Below, in pieces: positions 25,424-34,244 of a stretch of DNA of 64,000 nt. The position numbers and the translations under genes are program-made. Below the pieces are notes generated by a model, which did no database searches, had not been told where the DNA came from, and saw nothing but the letters and a program-made list of their open reading frames with translations. The stretch comes from Bin87 sp965262485 (GTDB lineage: Bacteria; Chloroflexota; Dehalococcoidia; Lucifugimonadales; UBA3495), in contig OZ253540.1 of the NCBI GenBank assembly GCA_965262485.1, positions 1,984,001 to 2,048,000 on the forward strand. The letters run 5' to 3'. The stretch's first letter is position 1; each line of letters starts with the position of its first letter.

Positions 25424-28099
25424 ATGGTGCAGGCCGGAGCAGAAGCGCCAACTACACCGGGAGCTTTGTCAGGAATCCGAGTGTTGGACTTCACCTGGGT
25501 CCGGGCGGGTCCCTGGTGCACCCGATGGCTGGGGGCGCTGGGAGCCGAGGTTATCAAGGTTGAATGGCCCCAGAGCCCCAATACTCGGGGCGACAACATT
25601 GCGACGGGAGCTGGTACCCCCGAGGGCCTGCCCGCCAATCTCAACACCAACGGCCATTTCAGCGACACCAACTCCAACAAGCTGAGCGTCACCCTGAACA
25701 CTCGTACCGCCCGAGGCATTGACCTTACCCGGCGCTTGGTGGCCATGTCCGACATCGTCATCGAGAACTTCGCCTACGGTGTATTGGAGCGGTGGGGTCT
25801 GGGCTACGAGGATATGAAGAAGCTCCGGCCTGACATCATTTACCTCTCCATGTCCGGCTTCGGCCACACGGGTCGGGACAGAGACTATCAAACCATGGGA
25901 GCCATTGCGCAAGCCCTGTCCGGTTTGACCTACACGTCGGGCCTGCCGGACAAGCCACCCGCTGGTTGGGGCTGGTCCTACCTGGACGACACCGGTGGCT
26001 TATACGGGGCCATGTATGCTCTGAGTGCGATTTACCATCGCAACATGACCGGTCAGGGACAGCATGTCGACAGTTCACAGTGGATCATCGGCGTCCCCCT
26101 TAATGGTCCCGCTTTTCTGGACATCCAGGCCAACGGTCGTTCCACCATGAGAGAGGGTTACCCGCCGGGCAACCGCGCTCACTGGCCTGGCACGCCCCTG
26201 GTGAACAACTACCGGGGGCGGACCGGGGCGCCGCACAACGCTTACAAGACCAGTCCGGCGGAGTACAACGACTGGTGTGCCCTAGTCTGCTTCTCCGACT
26301 ATGAGTGGCGGAAGTTAGTGGGGGTAATGGGCTCTCCCAGTTGGGCCACCGGCGAGAAGTTTGCCACCCTTGAAGGTCGCCTGGAGCACCAGGAAGAGAT
26401 GGACCAGGGGATAGAGGCGTGGACCAAGACTCTGGGCAAGTACGAGATCATGGAGCGGTGCCAGGCGGCGGGAGTACCCGCCATGCCCGTTCAAAGCAGC
26501 CAGGACCGGGTGGACAACGATCCCCAGCTCAGGCATCGAGAGATGTACCGGGACGTGAAGCATCCCGCGCTGGGGACCTGGCCCCTTCAGAACGCTCCCT
26601 TCAAGATGTCGGAGACGCCTGCAATCAACAGCCGGTCAGGTCCCCTGATCGGCGGGCACAACAAAGAGGTGTTTCAGGGGTTGTTGGGCATCAGTCACGA
26701 GGTGCTGGTGAGCGGTTTCGCCGACGGCACCTTCTGGCCAAAGAACCTCAGTATGGAAGATTATCCCTACTTCAAGGAGATGATGGAGGATGCCTCGCCC
26801 GTACAGTGGAGTGGGAATGAGCCGATAGCGAATCCCGCGCCGGCGCCGGCGCGGACGCCGGACCGGAACTCTGCGGGGGCCTTTGGGGGGCTGCGGGTGC
26901 TGGAGCTCGCCGATGAGAAGGGGCAGTGGTGTGGCAAACAGATGGCTGACATGGGAGCAGACGTCATCAAGATAGAGCCGCCCGGTGGCGAGGCAGCCCG
27001 GACCGTGGGGCCCTTCTACCAGGACATACCGAATCGGGAGAGGAGCCTTTACTTCTGGCATTACAACACCTCCAAGCGGGGGGTTACCTTGAATCTGGAG
27101 ATGGAGGACGGGCGCCGGCTGTTCCGGCAAATGGCGGAGCAGGCGGATGTGATACTAGAGACCTTCAGGCCCGGTTATCTGGCCTCCCTGGGGCTGGGGT
27201 ACGAAGATCTAGCAAAGAGTAACCCTGGGCTGATTATGTGCTCACTGACCCCCTTTGGGCAGACCGGGCCGTGGCAGGACTTCCAGACCAGCGACCTGCT
27301 GCATCTGGCGGCGGGCGGACAGATGGCTAGGTGTGGCTATGACGACGACGTGGCGCCAGATGCACCGCCCATCGCTCCCGGAGGAGGGCAGGCTTGGCAC
27401 ATCGGAAGTCACTACGCCTACATCGCCATTACCGCGGCGCTGGTTAACCGGTCGGTGACGGCCCGGGGGCAGTACATAGATGCCTCGGTGCATGATGCCT
27501 GCGCGCTCACGACCGAGGGCCATGTGAACGAGTATATTTACAAAAGAAATGTGATTCCTCGTAGAACAGGAGGTGGCAACACCGCCACTGGGCCCAACGC
27601 CCAGGTCCTCTGTAAGGATGGAAAATACGTGAATGTCGGTCAGGTTACCCCGGAGCGGGTGCTGATGCTTGCGCCGTGGATGGATGAGCACGGCTTGGCG
27701 GGCGACCTACTGGATGAAAAGTACCGGGACCCAACGGTCATCGCCGAGAGCCAGTCACATATTCGCGGAATTTTGGTAAACTTCCTCGCCAACATCCCTC
27801 GGGACGAAGCCTACCACGGCTTGCAGAAGCGTGGCTCCAACGCGGGGGCCATCCGTTCCCCGGACGAGGTCATGCAGGACCCTCACCTGGAGGACCGGAG
27901 GTTCTGGACAGATGTAGAATACGTGGAACTTGGCAAGACATTTCGACACCCAGGCCCAGCGGCCATCTTCAACGGCTCACCCTGGAGGATATCCCGGCGT
28001 GCGCCTCTCATCGGGGAGCACAACGAAGAGGTCCTGTGCGGGGAGTTGGGACTATCTAAGGCGGAGTTGGCCGTCCTAGCTGAGGGAGGTTCGGTGTAG
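25424..28099 (+). CDS. Fused double class III CoA-transferase
   Basis: This 891-residue protein contains two complete CaiB/BaiF domains in one chain. Domain 1 (about 10-425) has LSGIRVLDFTWVRAGPWCTR, GAEVIKVEWP, NKLSVTLNTRTARG, DIVIENFAYGVLERWG and GQHVDSSQW with the candidate catalytic Asp. Domain 2 (about 470-880) has GGLRVLELADEKGQWCGKQMADMGADVIKIE, split by a short insert, then GVTLNLEMEDGRRLF, DVILETFRPGYLASLG and GQYIDASVHDACAL with its Asp. An alanine/proline-rich linker (NPAPAPARTPDRN) joins them. GGAGGTGATTC precedes the ATG. Normal enzymes are homodimers of interlocked 400-residue subunits; this fusion could form a one-chain pseudo-dimer. Confidence 0.88.
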   Translation: MVQAGAEAPTTPGALSGIRVLDFTWVRAGPWCTRWLGALGAEVIKVEWPQSPNTRGDNIATGAGTPEGLPANLNTNGHFSDTNSNKLSVTLNTRTARGIDLTRRLVAMSDIVIENFAYGVLERWGLGYEDMKKLRPDIIYLSMSGFGHTGRDRDYQTMGAIAQALSGLTYTSGLPDKPPAGWGWSYLDDTGGLYGAMYALSAIYHRNMTGQGQHVDSSQWIIGVPLNGPAFLDIQANGRSTMREGYPPGNRAHWPGTPLVNNYRGRTGAPHNAYKTSPAEYNDWCALVCFSDYEWRKLVGVMGSPSWATGEKFATLEGRLEHQEEMDQGIEAWTKTLGKYEIMERCQAAGVPAMPVQSSQDRVDNDPQLRHREMYRDVKHPALGTWPLQNAPFKMSETPAINSRSGPLIGGHNKEVFQGLLGISHEVLVSGFADGTFWPKNLSMEDYPYFKEMMEDASPVQWSGNEPIANPAPAPARTPDRNSAGAFGGLRVLELADEKGQWCGKQMADMGADVIKIEPPGGEAARTVGPFYQDIPNRERSLYFWHYNTSKRGVTLNLEMEDGRRLFRQMAEQADVILETFRPGYLASLGLGYEDLAKSNPGLIMCSLTPFGQTGPWQDFQTSDLLHLAAGGQMARCGYDDDVAPDAPPIAPGGGQAWHIGSHYAYIAITAALVNRSVTARGQYIDASVHDACALTTEGHVNEYIYKRNVIPRRTGGGNTATGPNAQVLCKDGKYVNVGQVTPERVLMLAPWMDEHGLAGDLLDEKYRDPTVIAESQSHIRGILVNFLANIPRDEAYHGLQKRGSNAGAIRSPDEVMQDPHLEDRRFWTDVEYVELGKTFRHPGPAAIFNGSPWRISRRAPLIGEHNEEVLCGELGLSKAELAVLAEGGSV

Positions 28100-28230
28100 C
28101 CCTGGTTTTCCTGCCGCAGCTAGAACCCTGTTCCGTCTCGCTTCAGCCCACAGCCCCTAATATTACAACGACCGTTGGCATGGTAGGATAATGGGGTACT
28201 GGGGAAGACTTGAGCAGGTGAGGCCGGGAA

Positions 28231-29466
28231 ATGGATGCGGCGGCTTTCGAGCAGGTGGACGGGGCCTTTCAGGATTTTCACGCTTACTTCGCTCCGCTGT
28301 TTGGCCGCCGGGAGGCGCGGGATCACAGTCGCCATTATCTGCAGGCCCTGCTGGTGCAGTCTGGGGAGCGGCGCAACGCCGAGAATCTGTCGGAGACGGT
28401 TCCGGCGTCAGCCCGGGTGATGCAGCGGTTTCTCACCGAATCCCCTTGGGATGATGACGTGGTCATCGGACGCCTTAGGAGTACCTGGGACCCCGGCTGG
28501 GGCACCAGGAGGGGGTGTGGGTGCTGGACGGCAGCGATTTCCCCAAGCAGGGCAGGAAGTCCGTGGGAGTGGCCCGGCAGTACTGCGGGAGACTGGGCAA
28601 GGTGGCCAACTGCCAGGCTGGAATGTTCCTGGCCTACGTCAGCCTGCAGGACGGGCCCTGGTGGACAAAGGGCTCTATCTGCCGGAGAGCTGGACCTCGG
28701 ACACCGACCGCTGTGCGGCGGCTGGGGTGCCGGAAGAGAGTCGGAACTACCGGTCGAAAACCGGGTTGGCGCTGGAGAGCCAGCCTGGACCAGTCCGGAG
28801 TATCAGGGGATCGGGCGTCCCCGCCAGCCCAGGCTGGTGGGCGGGCAGCGGCGCACCATGGTGGAGCGCAGTGCTGAATTGCCGGAGGAGGCCTGGCGGG
28901 AGATTACGGTGGCGGAGGGAAGCCAGGGTCCCCGCAGCTACCAGTTCAGCGCCCAGCGGGTGCGGTCGACCAGTAAGCGGAAGCCTGGCGAAATCCACTG
29001 GGCCGTCTACCGCCGGAACCGGGACGGCAGCGAGCCCCGCTACTACCTGTCCAACGCGCCGGAGGACACTTCCCTGGAGACTCTGGCCTACGTGGGAGGG
29101 TCGCGGCGGCGCATTGAAACCGAGTTCGAGACGGAAAAAAGCGATGTGGGGCTGGATGAGTACGAGACCCGCACCCCGTATCAAGTACGGGGCAGGCTCT
29201 GGGCGGGCTGGCATCACCACGTGGCCCTGTGCCTGCTGGGCGGAGCGTTTCTGTTGAGTCTGCAACAGGCTTGGGGGAAAAAGATGCCCCGGATCACCCG
29301 GCCGCAGGTTTACCGGGTGGTGCGAGAGATGCTGCCTCGGGCACGGTTCGGACCGGCTGAGCTGCTGCGGTGGCTGGAGCAGACCCAGGAATGCAACGAA
29401 CGGGCCAGACGCTCCCACGCCAAGCGGCGCGCTGCCCTTCACGCATCCTCGAACATCCCTCCTTGA
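28231..29466 (+). pseudogene. IS701 transposase, several frameshifts
   Basis: The N-terminus reads FEQVDGAFQDFHAYFAPLFG and RVMQRFLTESPWDDD. Near 28490 the frame changes to VWVLDGSDFPKQGRKSVGVA (first catalytic Asp), near 28655 it changes again to KGLYLPESWTSDTDRC, and near 28800 it returns to the first frame. The rest, RRIETEFETEKSDVGLDEYE, WHHHVALCLLGGAFL and LLRWLEQTQECNERARRSH, is the normal C-terminus. One 24-bp micro-element lies at 29175. A part between the second and third segments seems to be missing. Confidence 0.8.
29175..29198 (+). repeat. 24-bp palindromic micro-element e
   Basis: The arms CCCGTA and TACGGGG enclose TCAAG, followed by tail CAGGCT and then CTG. It splits the codons between YETR-T and WAGWHHH of the IS701 transposase; relatives have only one or two residues there. 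It keeps the frame. Confidence 0.7.
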
Positions 29467-29506
29467 ACCGTCGTTGTAATACTAGGGCGTGTCGTCAAAT
29501 CCCGTC

Positions 29507-29526
29507 ATTCCGGCGAAAGCCGGAAT
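29507..29526. repeat. Short palindrome
   Basis: ATTCCGGC-GAAA-GCCGGAAT is an 8-bp stem with a 4-base loop, just after the IS701 element. A similar TTCCCGC-AAAA-GCGGGAA lies inside the 152-bp MITE at about 17733. Confidence 0.5.
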
Positions 29527-29725
29527 CCGGGTGCCCTTGTGACCGAACACGTGCCCTTGGTTGGCACATGGGTGGAACGAGTTGACGCTTGGGCCGAAAC
29601 AGGATAGCGAGAAGGCCGCAAGTGACCGAACGTATGGGATTTGGATTTTTGATTGGATGCCTATGCACTCGACTTCAGGACAATTGGCCTGGTCGTTCAA
29701 GTGGCAACGGACTTTTACTGTCGGA

Positions 29726-30802
29726 TTATCGGATCGCTAGAGATTCTAATATCTGGCCGAGATGCCCGACATCCGCTTGTAGATTACGGGCATTGTCGAG
29801 CAACTCCTGGATTCCATCTTCGGTCAGTTCTACGGTTTCGCCGTCGTGTTCAATTTGGAGACGTGAACTTCGGTCTTTGTCCCGGTCGGTGTTGTCACCT
29901 CCGATAGTCAAAGTGCTCAAGCCCACCTGCACCAATTGGCCATGAGCAAGCGCATTCCGTTTTGCCCGGGTTTTGGCAAACGCATCGATGATGGCGTCGA
30001 CACACTCTTCCATCGCTTGCCCTCCATCGGCTGATTTTGCCGACGCTGACGCTACAATTGCCTTCTTGTGTTTTGTTAGGCGTTCAATATCCGCTGACAG
30101 GTTGCTGCTAGGCTTATGACCGGGCACGTTCACCATCATTGCTCTCAGGTTGTTCTCGGCCAGCGCGTAGCCCAATACAATCTCTCCTGCCGCGTTGACC
30201 ACATTCGGGCTAACAGCCGAAACGACGTTTGGCGAACGGGTCAAGAACGCCTCTGACTTGAGTTCCATGTTCAACTTTATCTGGCGAATACATGGGGTAG
30301 TAATTCCCGTGTCCATGCCGCAGTTGGCACAAAGGTAGTGGCAAGCCTCGCTGGAGTGGTGGTCGGGGACGGCGTCGCATTTGACGTGCTGCGTGTTCCA
30401 ACCACACGATGAGCAAAAATCGGGACCATCGGGACTCTCTGAAAGTTCGATGCCGAATGTGTGGAAACGATATTCCACACGGTGAGCCATTCCGTCTTCA
30501 TTTTGGTAGATGGTCGCGTGGACGTTCTGACACAGTTCGTCGACGGCAAACACTTGCTCCAATTTCGCCGCCAAATCCTGGCTGTTCACGCAGTCCTCTT
30601 CCCCGTAGGAAGAATAGGCAACCCAATTGAATTTATCTCCTTCCGCTCCACGCTCAACGCTTTCGGCGTTAGCGTAATTCCCAGGTGCCATGTACGTATC
30701 TGGAGCGGATGAATCTGGCCCGTAAGGATAGGATTTTAGCCCGTTGGCGTCACCCAGCATAGTAAGGATAGTTTTTTTCGTTTCGCGCATAGTGATCGTC
30801 AT
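29726..30802 (-). CDS. Hypothetical protein with cysteine zinc ribbon and HEPN-like RNxxxH motif
   Basis: I do not recognise this 358-residue protein as a named family. GAGGAA precedes the ATG at 30802. The centre has paired cysteines: C130-x2-C133, C142, C154 and C158-x2-C161 (DFCSSCGW, CHYLCANCGMD), which look like a zinc ribbon. The helical C-terminal half ends with AFAKTRAKRNALAHGQLV, where R282-N283 and H287 fit the R-x4-H signature of HEPN ribonuclease domains. It may be an RNA-targeting nuclease or a helical domain with only a chance match. It stands alone between the IS701 element and an IS1182 relic, typical of horizontally moved defence or toxin genes; that role is inference. No partner antitoxin is seen. 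Confidence 0.65.
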   Translation of the reverse strand: MTITMRETKKTILTMLGDANGLKSYPYGPDSSAPDTYMAPGNYANAESVERGAEGDKFNWVAYSSYGEEDCVNSQDLAAKLEQVFAVDELCQNVHATIYQNEDGMAHRVEYRFHTFGIELSESPDGPDFCSSCGWNTQHVKCDAVPDHHSSEACHYLCANCGMDTGITTPCIRQIKLNMELKSEAFLTRSPNVVSAVSPNVVNAAGEIVLGYALAENNLRAMMVNVPGHKPSSNLSADIERLTKHKKAIVASASAKSADGGQAMEECVDAIIDAFAKTRAKRNALAHGQLVQVGLSTLTIGGDNTDRDKDRSSRLQIEHDGETVELTEDGIQELLDNARNLQADVGHLGQILESLAIR

Positions 30803-30858
30803 TTTTGATTCCTCGAATCAGTGGGTTTGTTGAGAAAGTCGGCGGACTGGAGAAGGTT

Positions 30859-31341
30859 CTATCGTAGGGCGAGCCTGGGGTGGAGGACCAACCAACTGAA
30901 GGAGACCAAACAGTGCAGTGGAGCGACGGCATCCACCAATCCGTCCCCCATGGCATGGTTTGGGCTGGATGTAACGGCATCGGCAGGCGCCAGTGGACCA
31001 GGCGGCCCCACACCGCGGCCGAGCTTGCGCACCATCTTGAGGACGTTGTGGGCAAAGGATGCCATGTATCCTTCGCAATTGACTTTCCACAGCCGGTTCA
31101 GGGAAGCGAAGGTCCCTTCCGCGATGGTCTGGCGTCGGACCCTCTCGCGGCGATATTCGCTGGTCCGGTTCCTTTCCCTGGCCAACAGTGCCATCGGGTA
31201 GTACCGGGTCAGAGACACATGTCGGCGCTGCGATCGGGGCGGAAGGAAATCGTTCCTGACCGGACACACTTGGCAGTCTTCCCGCCACGCTGTGTACAAG
31301 TAGCGCTGCTCCTTTTGGTTGAACCCGTTGTCCCGCGTCAA
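30859..31341 (-). pseudogene. C-terminal remnant of an IS1182-type transposase
   Basis: The frame contains FNQKEQRYLYTAWREDCQVC, SRRH-like SQRRHVSLTRYYP, EYRRERVRRQTIAEGTFASL and LWKVNCEGYMASFAHNVLK, the C-terminal half of an IS1182-type transposase including the catalytic Glu region. The N-terminal half is absent. It ends where the RCC1-like gene begins, so an old rearrangement joins them. Confidence 0.65.
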
Positions 31342-31475
31342 CTATATTTGCCGGTTGGCGTCAATCAGTTTTGCCGGTTCACCTCCTCGGCCTGGACGCG
31401 TTGCTGGGCAGTGTTGGGGCGACGACGAAATGTGGGATCTGCCGGACGCGCCGCTTGGCGAGTTCAATTCTCTTA

Positions 31476-32342
31476 GAGGGTGTTTAAAAAGCTGGGGGCG
31501 TGCCAAGCGGCGGAGCATGAGTCCGGTCATAGCGGTGTAGACCCAGGCTTCGGTGGTTTCCGGCAGTGCTTCATAATCCTTGCTCAATCTCCGGTGCCGG
31601 CCCAGCCAGGCGAAAGTGCGCTCCACCACCCAGCGTCGGGGCAACACCTCAAAGCTGTGGCTGTTCCCGGGACGCCTCACTATCTCCAGAGTCCAACCCG
31701 TCAGTGTCGCCACCCACTCGATCAACTTTCCGGCGTAGCCGCCATCTGCCCAGATCAAGCTCAACCGGGGAAACCTTCCGGTCAGCTTGCTAATGACCAG
31801 CTTGGCCCCATCCCGGTCTTGCACGTCGGCTGGGTGCACCGCCACCGCCAACAGCAGTCCCTGGGTATCCACCACAATATGCCGTTTGCGGCCTTTCACC
31901 TTCTTGCCCGCGTCGTACCCCCGAGGCCCCCTTTTTCCGTGGTCTTCACCGACTGGCTGTCGATGATGGCCCCGCTGGGGCTGGGCTGGCGGCCCAGGAA
32001 CCGTCGCATCGTGGGGAGCAGGGCATCGTAAATCCCCTGCCAGGTCCCATCTCGCCGCCAAACCCAAAAGTAGTGGTAGACTGATTGCCAGGGAGGCAGG
32101 TCGTGAGGCAACAGACGCCATGCACAGCCGGTGCGCAACACGTACCGGATGGCATTCACCACCTCCCGGCGGGAGTACTTGGCGGGCCGGCCACCCGGCT
32201 TCACCGGCGGAACCAAGGGTTCCAGAATCTGCCACTCGGCCTCCGTCAAATCCGTGGAATAAACTGCTCGGCTCATGCCCCAAGTCTATAGCTTGCCTTG
32301 CTACATTGCCTGCTATTTCCCAGACCCTTTTTAAACACTTTC
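31476..32342 (-). mobile_element. IS5-family element (IS427-like group)
   Basis: The ends GAGGGTGTTTAAAAAG (31476) and, inverted, GAAAGTGTTTAAAAAG (ending 32342) are nearly identical. A TTA duplication flanks it at 31473-31475 and 32343-32345. It is 867 bp long, with one transposase in two frames. Confidence 0.85.
31478..32276 (-). pseudogene. IS5-type transposase in two frames
   Basis: The first frame (32276 leftwards) reads MSRAVYSTDLTEAEWQILEP, GGRPAKYSRREVVNAIRYVL, WQSVYHYFWVWRRDG and GAIIDSQSVKTTEK (first Asp). In the run AAAAAGGGGG near 31915 the frame changes to GPRGYDAGKKVKGRKRHIVV, IWADGGYAG (second Asp) and RRWVVERTFAWLGRHRR (Glu). Related elements use slippage at such a run, so this may be programmed. 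No stop lies inside the element in the second frame; it would end in flanking DNA. Confidence 0.75.
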
Positions 32343-32345
32343 TTA

Positions 32346-32403
32346 GAGCCTATCCTAAAAACGGGTAATACCCGCACGAAAAGAGGGTTATTAGGATAGG
32401 CTC
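32346..32403. mobile_element. 58-bp hairpin MITE
   Basis: GAGCCTATCCTAA (32346) and TTAGGATAGGCTC (ending 32403) are perfect 13-bp inverted ends. TTA flanks both sides (32343-32345, 32404-32406), the left one shared with the adjacent IS5 element. The whole piece can fold as one hairpin. The TTA target and GA start suggest an IS5-type transposase moved it. Confidence 0.75.
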
Positions 32404-32921
32404 TTAGTGTGGGCCTCGGGTACGCCTGCGGGGTGCGTCCAGCTGGGAACGTAGAGTGTTGGGGCCCAGAATACTACGGTGAGGAGTTAGAGCCTCCTGA
32501 CGCCAAGTTTCTATCTGTGAGCGCGGGCAGGGAGCGTACGTGTGGAATAACGTATGACCATCAGGTGCTTTGTTGGGGCAAGTCGTATCACTGACCGGCC
32601 GTCTGGTGGTCTCGCCACTGTTAGTGTGGGCTGCGGGCATGCTTGTAGTGTCTGCACTGACGGAAGAATGGAGTGTTGGGGCGGCGGTGATGCTGGCGCG
32701 TGAGCTGTGGTAGTTCGCCCATCGAGATGGTGAGGTTCACCACCTACCTTTCCTTCGACGGACAGGTATGCGTGGTCGATTCAGGACTCCATGTTTCGTT
32801 CCAGGTAGCGCTCAAAGTATTTTAGGGTGATGCCGGGCGTTGCCGGCAGGATGAGGGCTTCCATCTGGTTGGGCTTGCGGCGGGATCTTGTGCGTGCCCG
32901 GTCGGGGCGGTCGCGCTGCGT

Positions 32922-33719
32922 TCAGCAGATGGGTGCTGGTGTTTCGTCGCCGGCTTGGCCCTGCCGGAGCATGGGCGGCAACAAGACCTTGACGCCCATC
33001 TCGTCGGCCTGCTGTTGCTGTGGCGGCTGGATCGCCTCGCCGACTACGGCGGCGATGGTGGGTTCACCGGTCGCGGCCGCGACGGTATCGGCCCGGTCGC
33101 GGGCCCTAGTGATGTCGTCCAGCCTGATGGTGCGCGAGACTTCAAACACGGCGTGTACGTATTGCTTGTCGTCGGGGCGGCGGGCGCGGATGATGATATC
33201 CGCGACCAGGACGTGATCTGCCTGCTGCTCCGTGATGAGGCTGGCTTCCTCGGCAGCGTTGATGGCGGCCAGGAACCCGGGTTCGGTGTCGCGGCCAGTG
33301 GCCAGCAGGATGCGTCCTCTCGTGAGCCCGAGTTCGTTCATGGCGATGTTCAGGATGTTCAGCCGGGCGCGGTTTTCGAGATCACTGCCGTTCAGGGACG
33401 CCACGTTCGTCTGGAGGGACGCCACGTTGGTGTTCAGGGTTCCCACGTCCTCTTTGAGAGTGCCTACATCGTTTTTGAGGGTGCTGACGTCGGTCTTGAG
33501 GACACCTACGTCGGTTTCGATTGAAGTGAGCCGGAGGTCAGTGGCGGCGGCAAAATCGTGGAAGCTGGCGCTGAGTTCCGTCACGAGACCCACCAGCTGG
33601 GCGAATTGCTCCGGCAGGGCGATGAGGTCGGGCATGAGTAGCCGGGTCCGCATGTCTTGCAGGTACTCTGGGTTGCTGTCCAAGAAGTCCAGCAGGTGCT
33701 GATATTCGGGCGGGTACAT
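32922..33719 (-). CDS. Coiled-coil protein with nuclease-like C-terminal domain (COG5493/DUF3782-like)
   Basis: This 265-residue protein starts MYPPEYQHLLDFLDSNPEYL at 33719, with AGAGGA nine bases before it. Residues about 70-120 are a heptad repeat: LKTDVSTLKNDVGTLKEDVG and LNTNVASLQTNVASLN, a clear coiled coil. The C-terminal part (LVADIIIRARRPD, VHAVFEVSRTIRLDDITRAR, IAAVVGEAI) resembles the restriction-endonuclease-like end of a widespread uncharacterised coiled-coil family. Active residues are unclear (E in FEVS, no following Lys), so activity is doubtful. The longer open frame upstream runs through the tRNA-Arg gene and is rejected. Confidence 0.7.
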   Translation of the reverse strand: MYPPEYQHLLDFLDSNPEYLQDMRTRLLMPDLIALPEQFAQLVGLVTELSASFHDFAAATDLRLTSIETDVGVLKTDVSTLKNDVGTLKEDVGTLNTNVASLQTNVASLNGSDLENRARLNILNIAMNELGLTRGRILLATGRDTEPGFLAAINAAEEASLITEQQADHVLVADIIIRARRPDDKQYVHAVFEVSRTIRLDDITRARDRADTVAAATGEPTIAAVVGEAIQPPQQQQADEMGVKVLLPPMLRQGQAGDETPAPIC

Positions 33720-33859
33720 GGTGTATTGTCCTCTCAACGCTACGTTGTGATTATAGAGCATCGACGGTTGAGTGCGACGGTCTACCTTGATTTGGACACC
33801 TTGGTTCGGGGCGATGGGTGAGCCCTGGGCGTGTGCAGGATTTCTGGCGGTGTTGTTTG

Positions 33860-33935
33860 TGGAGCTCCCGGCGGGATTTGAACCCGCAGCCTGCGGCTTA
33901 GAAGGACGCTGCTCTGTCCATTGAGCTACGGGAGC
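33860..33935 (-). tRNA. tRNA-Arg (anticodon TCT)
   Basis: On the minus strand the 7-bp acceptor stem GCTCCCG/CGGGAGC, D-arm GCTC..GAGC, anticodon loop CTTCTAA (TCT, reads AGA), and T-arm GCGGG-TTCAAAT-CCCGC are all present, followed by T and an encoded CCA. The anticodon stem has one T-C mismatch. The gene lies 141 bp before the coiled-coil gene. tRNA genes are common integration sites, but no integrase or partial duplicate is seen here. Confidence 0.9.
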
Positions 33936-34232
33936 GTTGGCTTTGGCGGTAGCTGTCTTGGTCGGCGGCCCGGTTTGCTGGAATGTATCGGTTGATGGGA
34001 GAGCGTTTCTGGCGTCCACAAGGCTCTCCGACTGCGACCCGAATTCGGGATTACTGGTGGCGGTCGCCTATCCGGGAGCCGACACTTCGCGGGTCCTGAT
34101 GCTGTGGCCTCCGAACTTGCGGCCGGGTCTTCTGTGCATCCAGTTCAAGGCGTGGCGCGGTACGGCGGTCTGGAGAAACTGATAACATCTGAGTGGATCT
34201 GATACTCTGCGGACACTGGCCGCGCAACCAAT

Positions 34233-34238
34233 TATAGA
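34233..34238 (+). promoter_or_regulatory. Candidate -10 box giving a leaderless start
   Basis: TATAGA ends six bases before the ATG of the DUF4377 protein at 34245, and there is no ribosome-binding site. Transcription would start at or next to the A of ATG, suggesting a leaderless message. No strong -35 is present. Confidence 0.35.
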
Positions 34239-34244
34239 CTTGCG

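Larger units (their letters stand above)
28161..29481 (+). mobile_element. IS701-family element
   Basis: The ends TATTACAACGACCGTT (28161) and, inverted, TATTACAACGACGGTT (ending 29481) match except for one base. The flanks CTAA (28157-28160) and CTAG (29482-29485) fit the YTAR target known for IS701. It holds one broken transposase gene and sits 60 bp after the double CoA-transferase. Confidence 0.75.
31320..32703 (+). pseudogene. RCC1-repeat protein fragment interrupted by IS5 and a MITE
   Basis: Deleting 31476-32406 (the IS5 element, the MITE and the extra TTA copies) joins QCWGDDEMWDLPDAPLGEF-NSL directly to SVGLGYACGVRPAGNVECWG in one frame. The text continues FLSVSAGRERTCGITYDHQV-LCWG, then after one frameshift near 32592 VSVGCGHACSVCTDGRMECW. 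These are RCC1/BNR-type repeats with the usual C-W-G ends. The gene lacks a start on the left, where it meets the IS1182 relic, and ends at a TGA at 32701. Such repeats form beta-propellers; the function here is unknown. Confidence 0.7.

Noticed and set aside
31900..31920. Programmed frameshift in the first IS5-type transposase
   Set aside because: The A5G5 run is suitable, but most transposases here are randomly frameshifted, so I list it as two-frame without claiming programming.
33720..34019. Upstream extension of the coiled-coil gene to residue M1 at 34019
   Set aside because: The extra 100 codons translate the tRNA-Arg gene on the same strand; the ATG at 33719 has a ribosome site and starts the recognisable protein.
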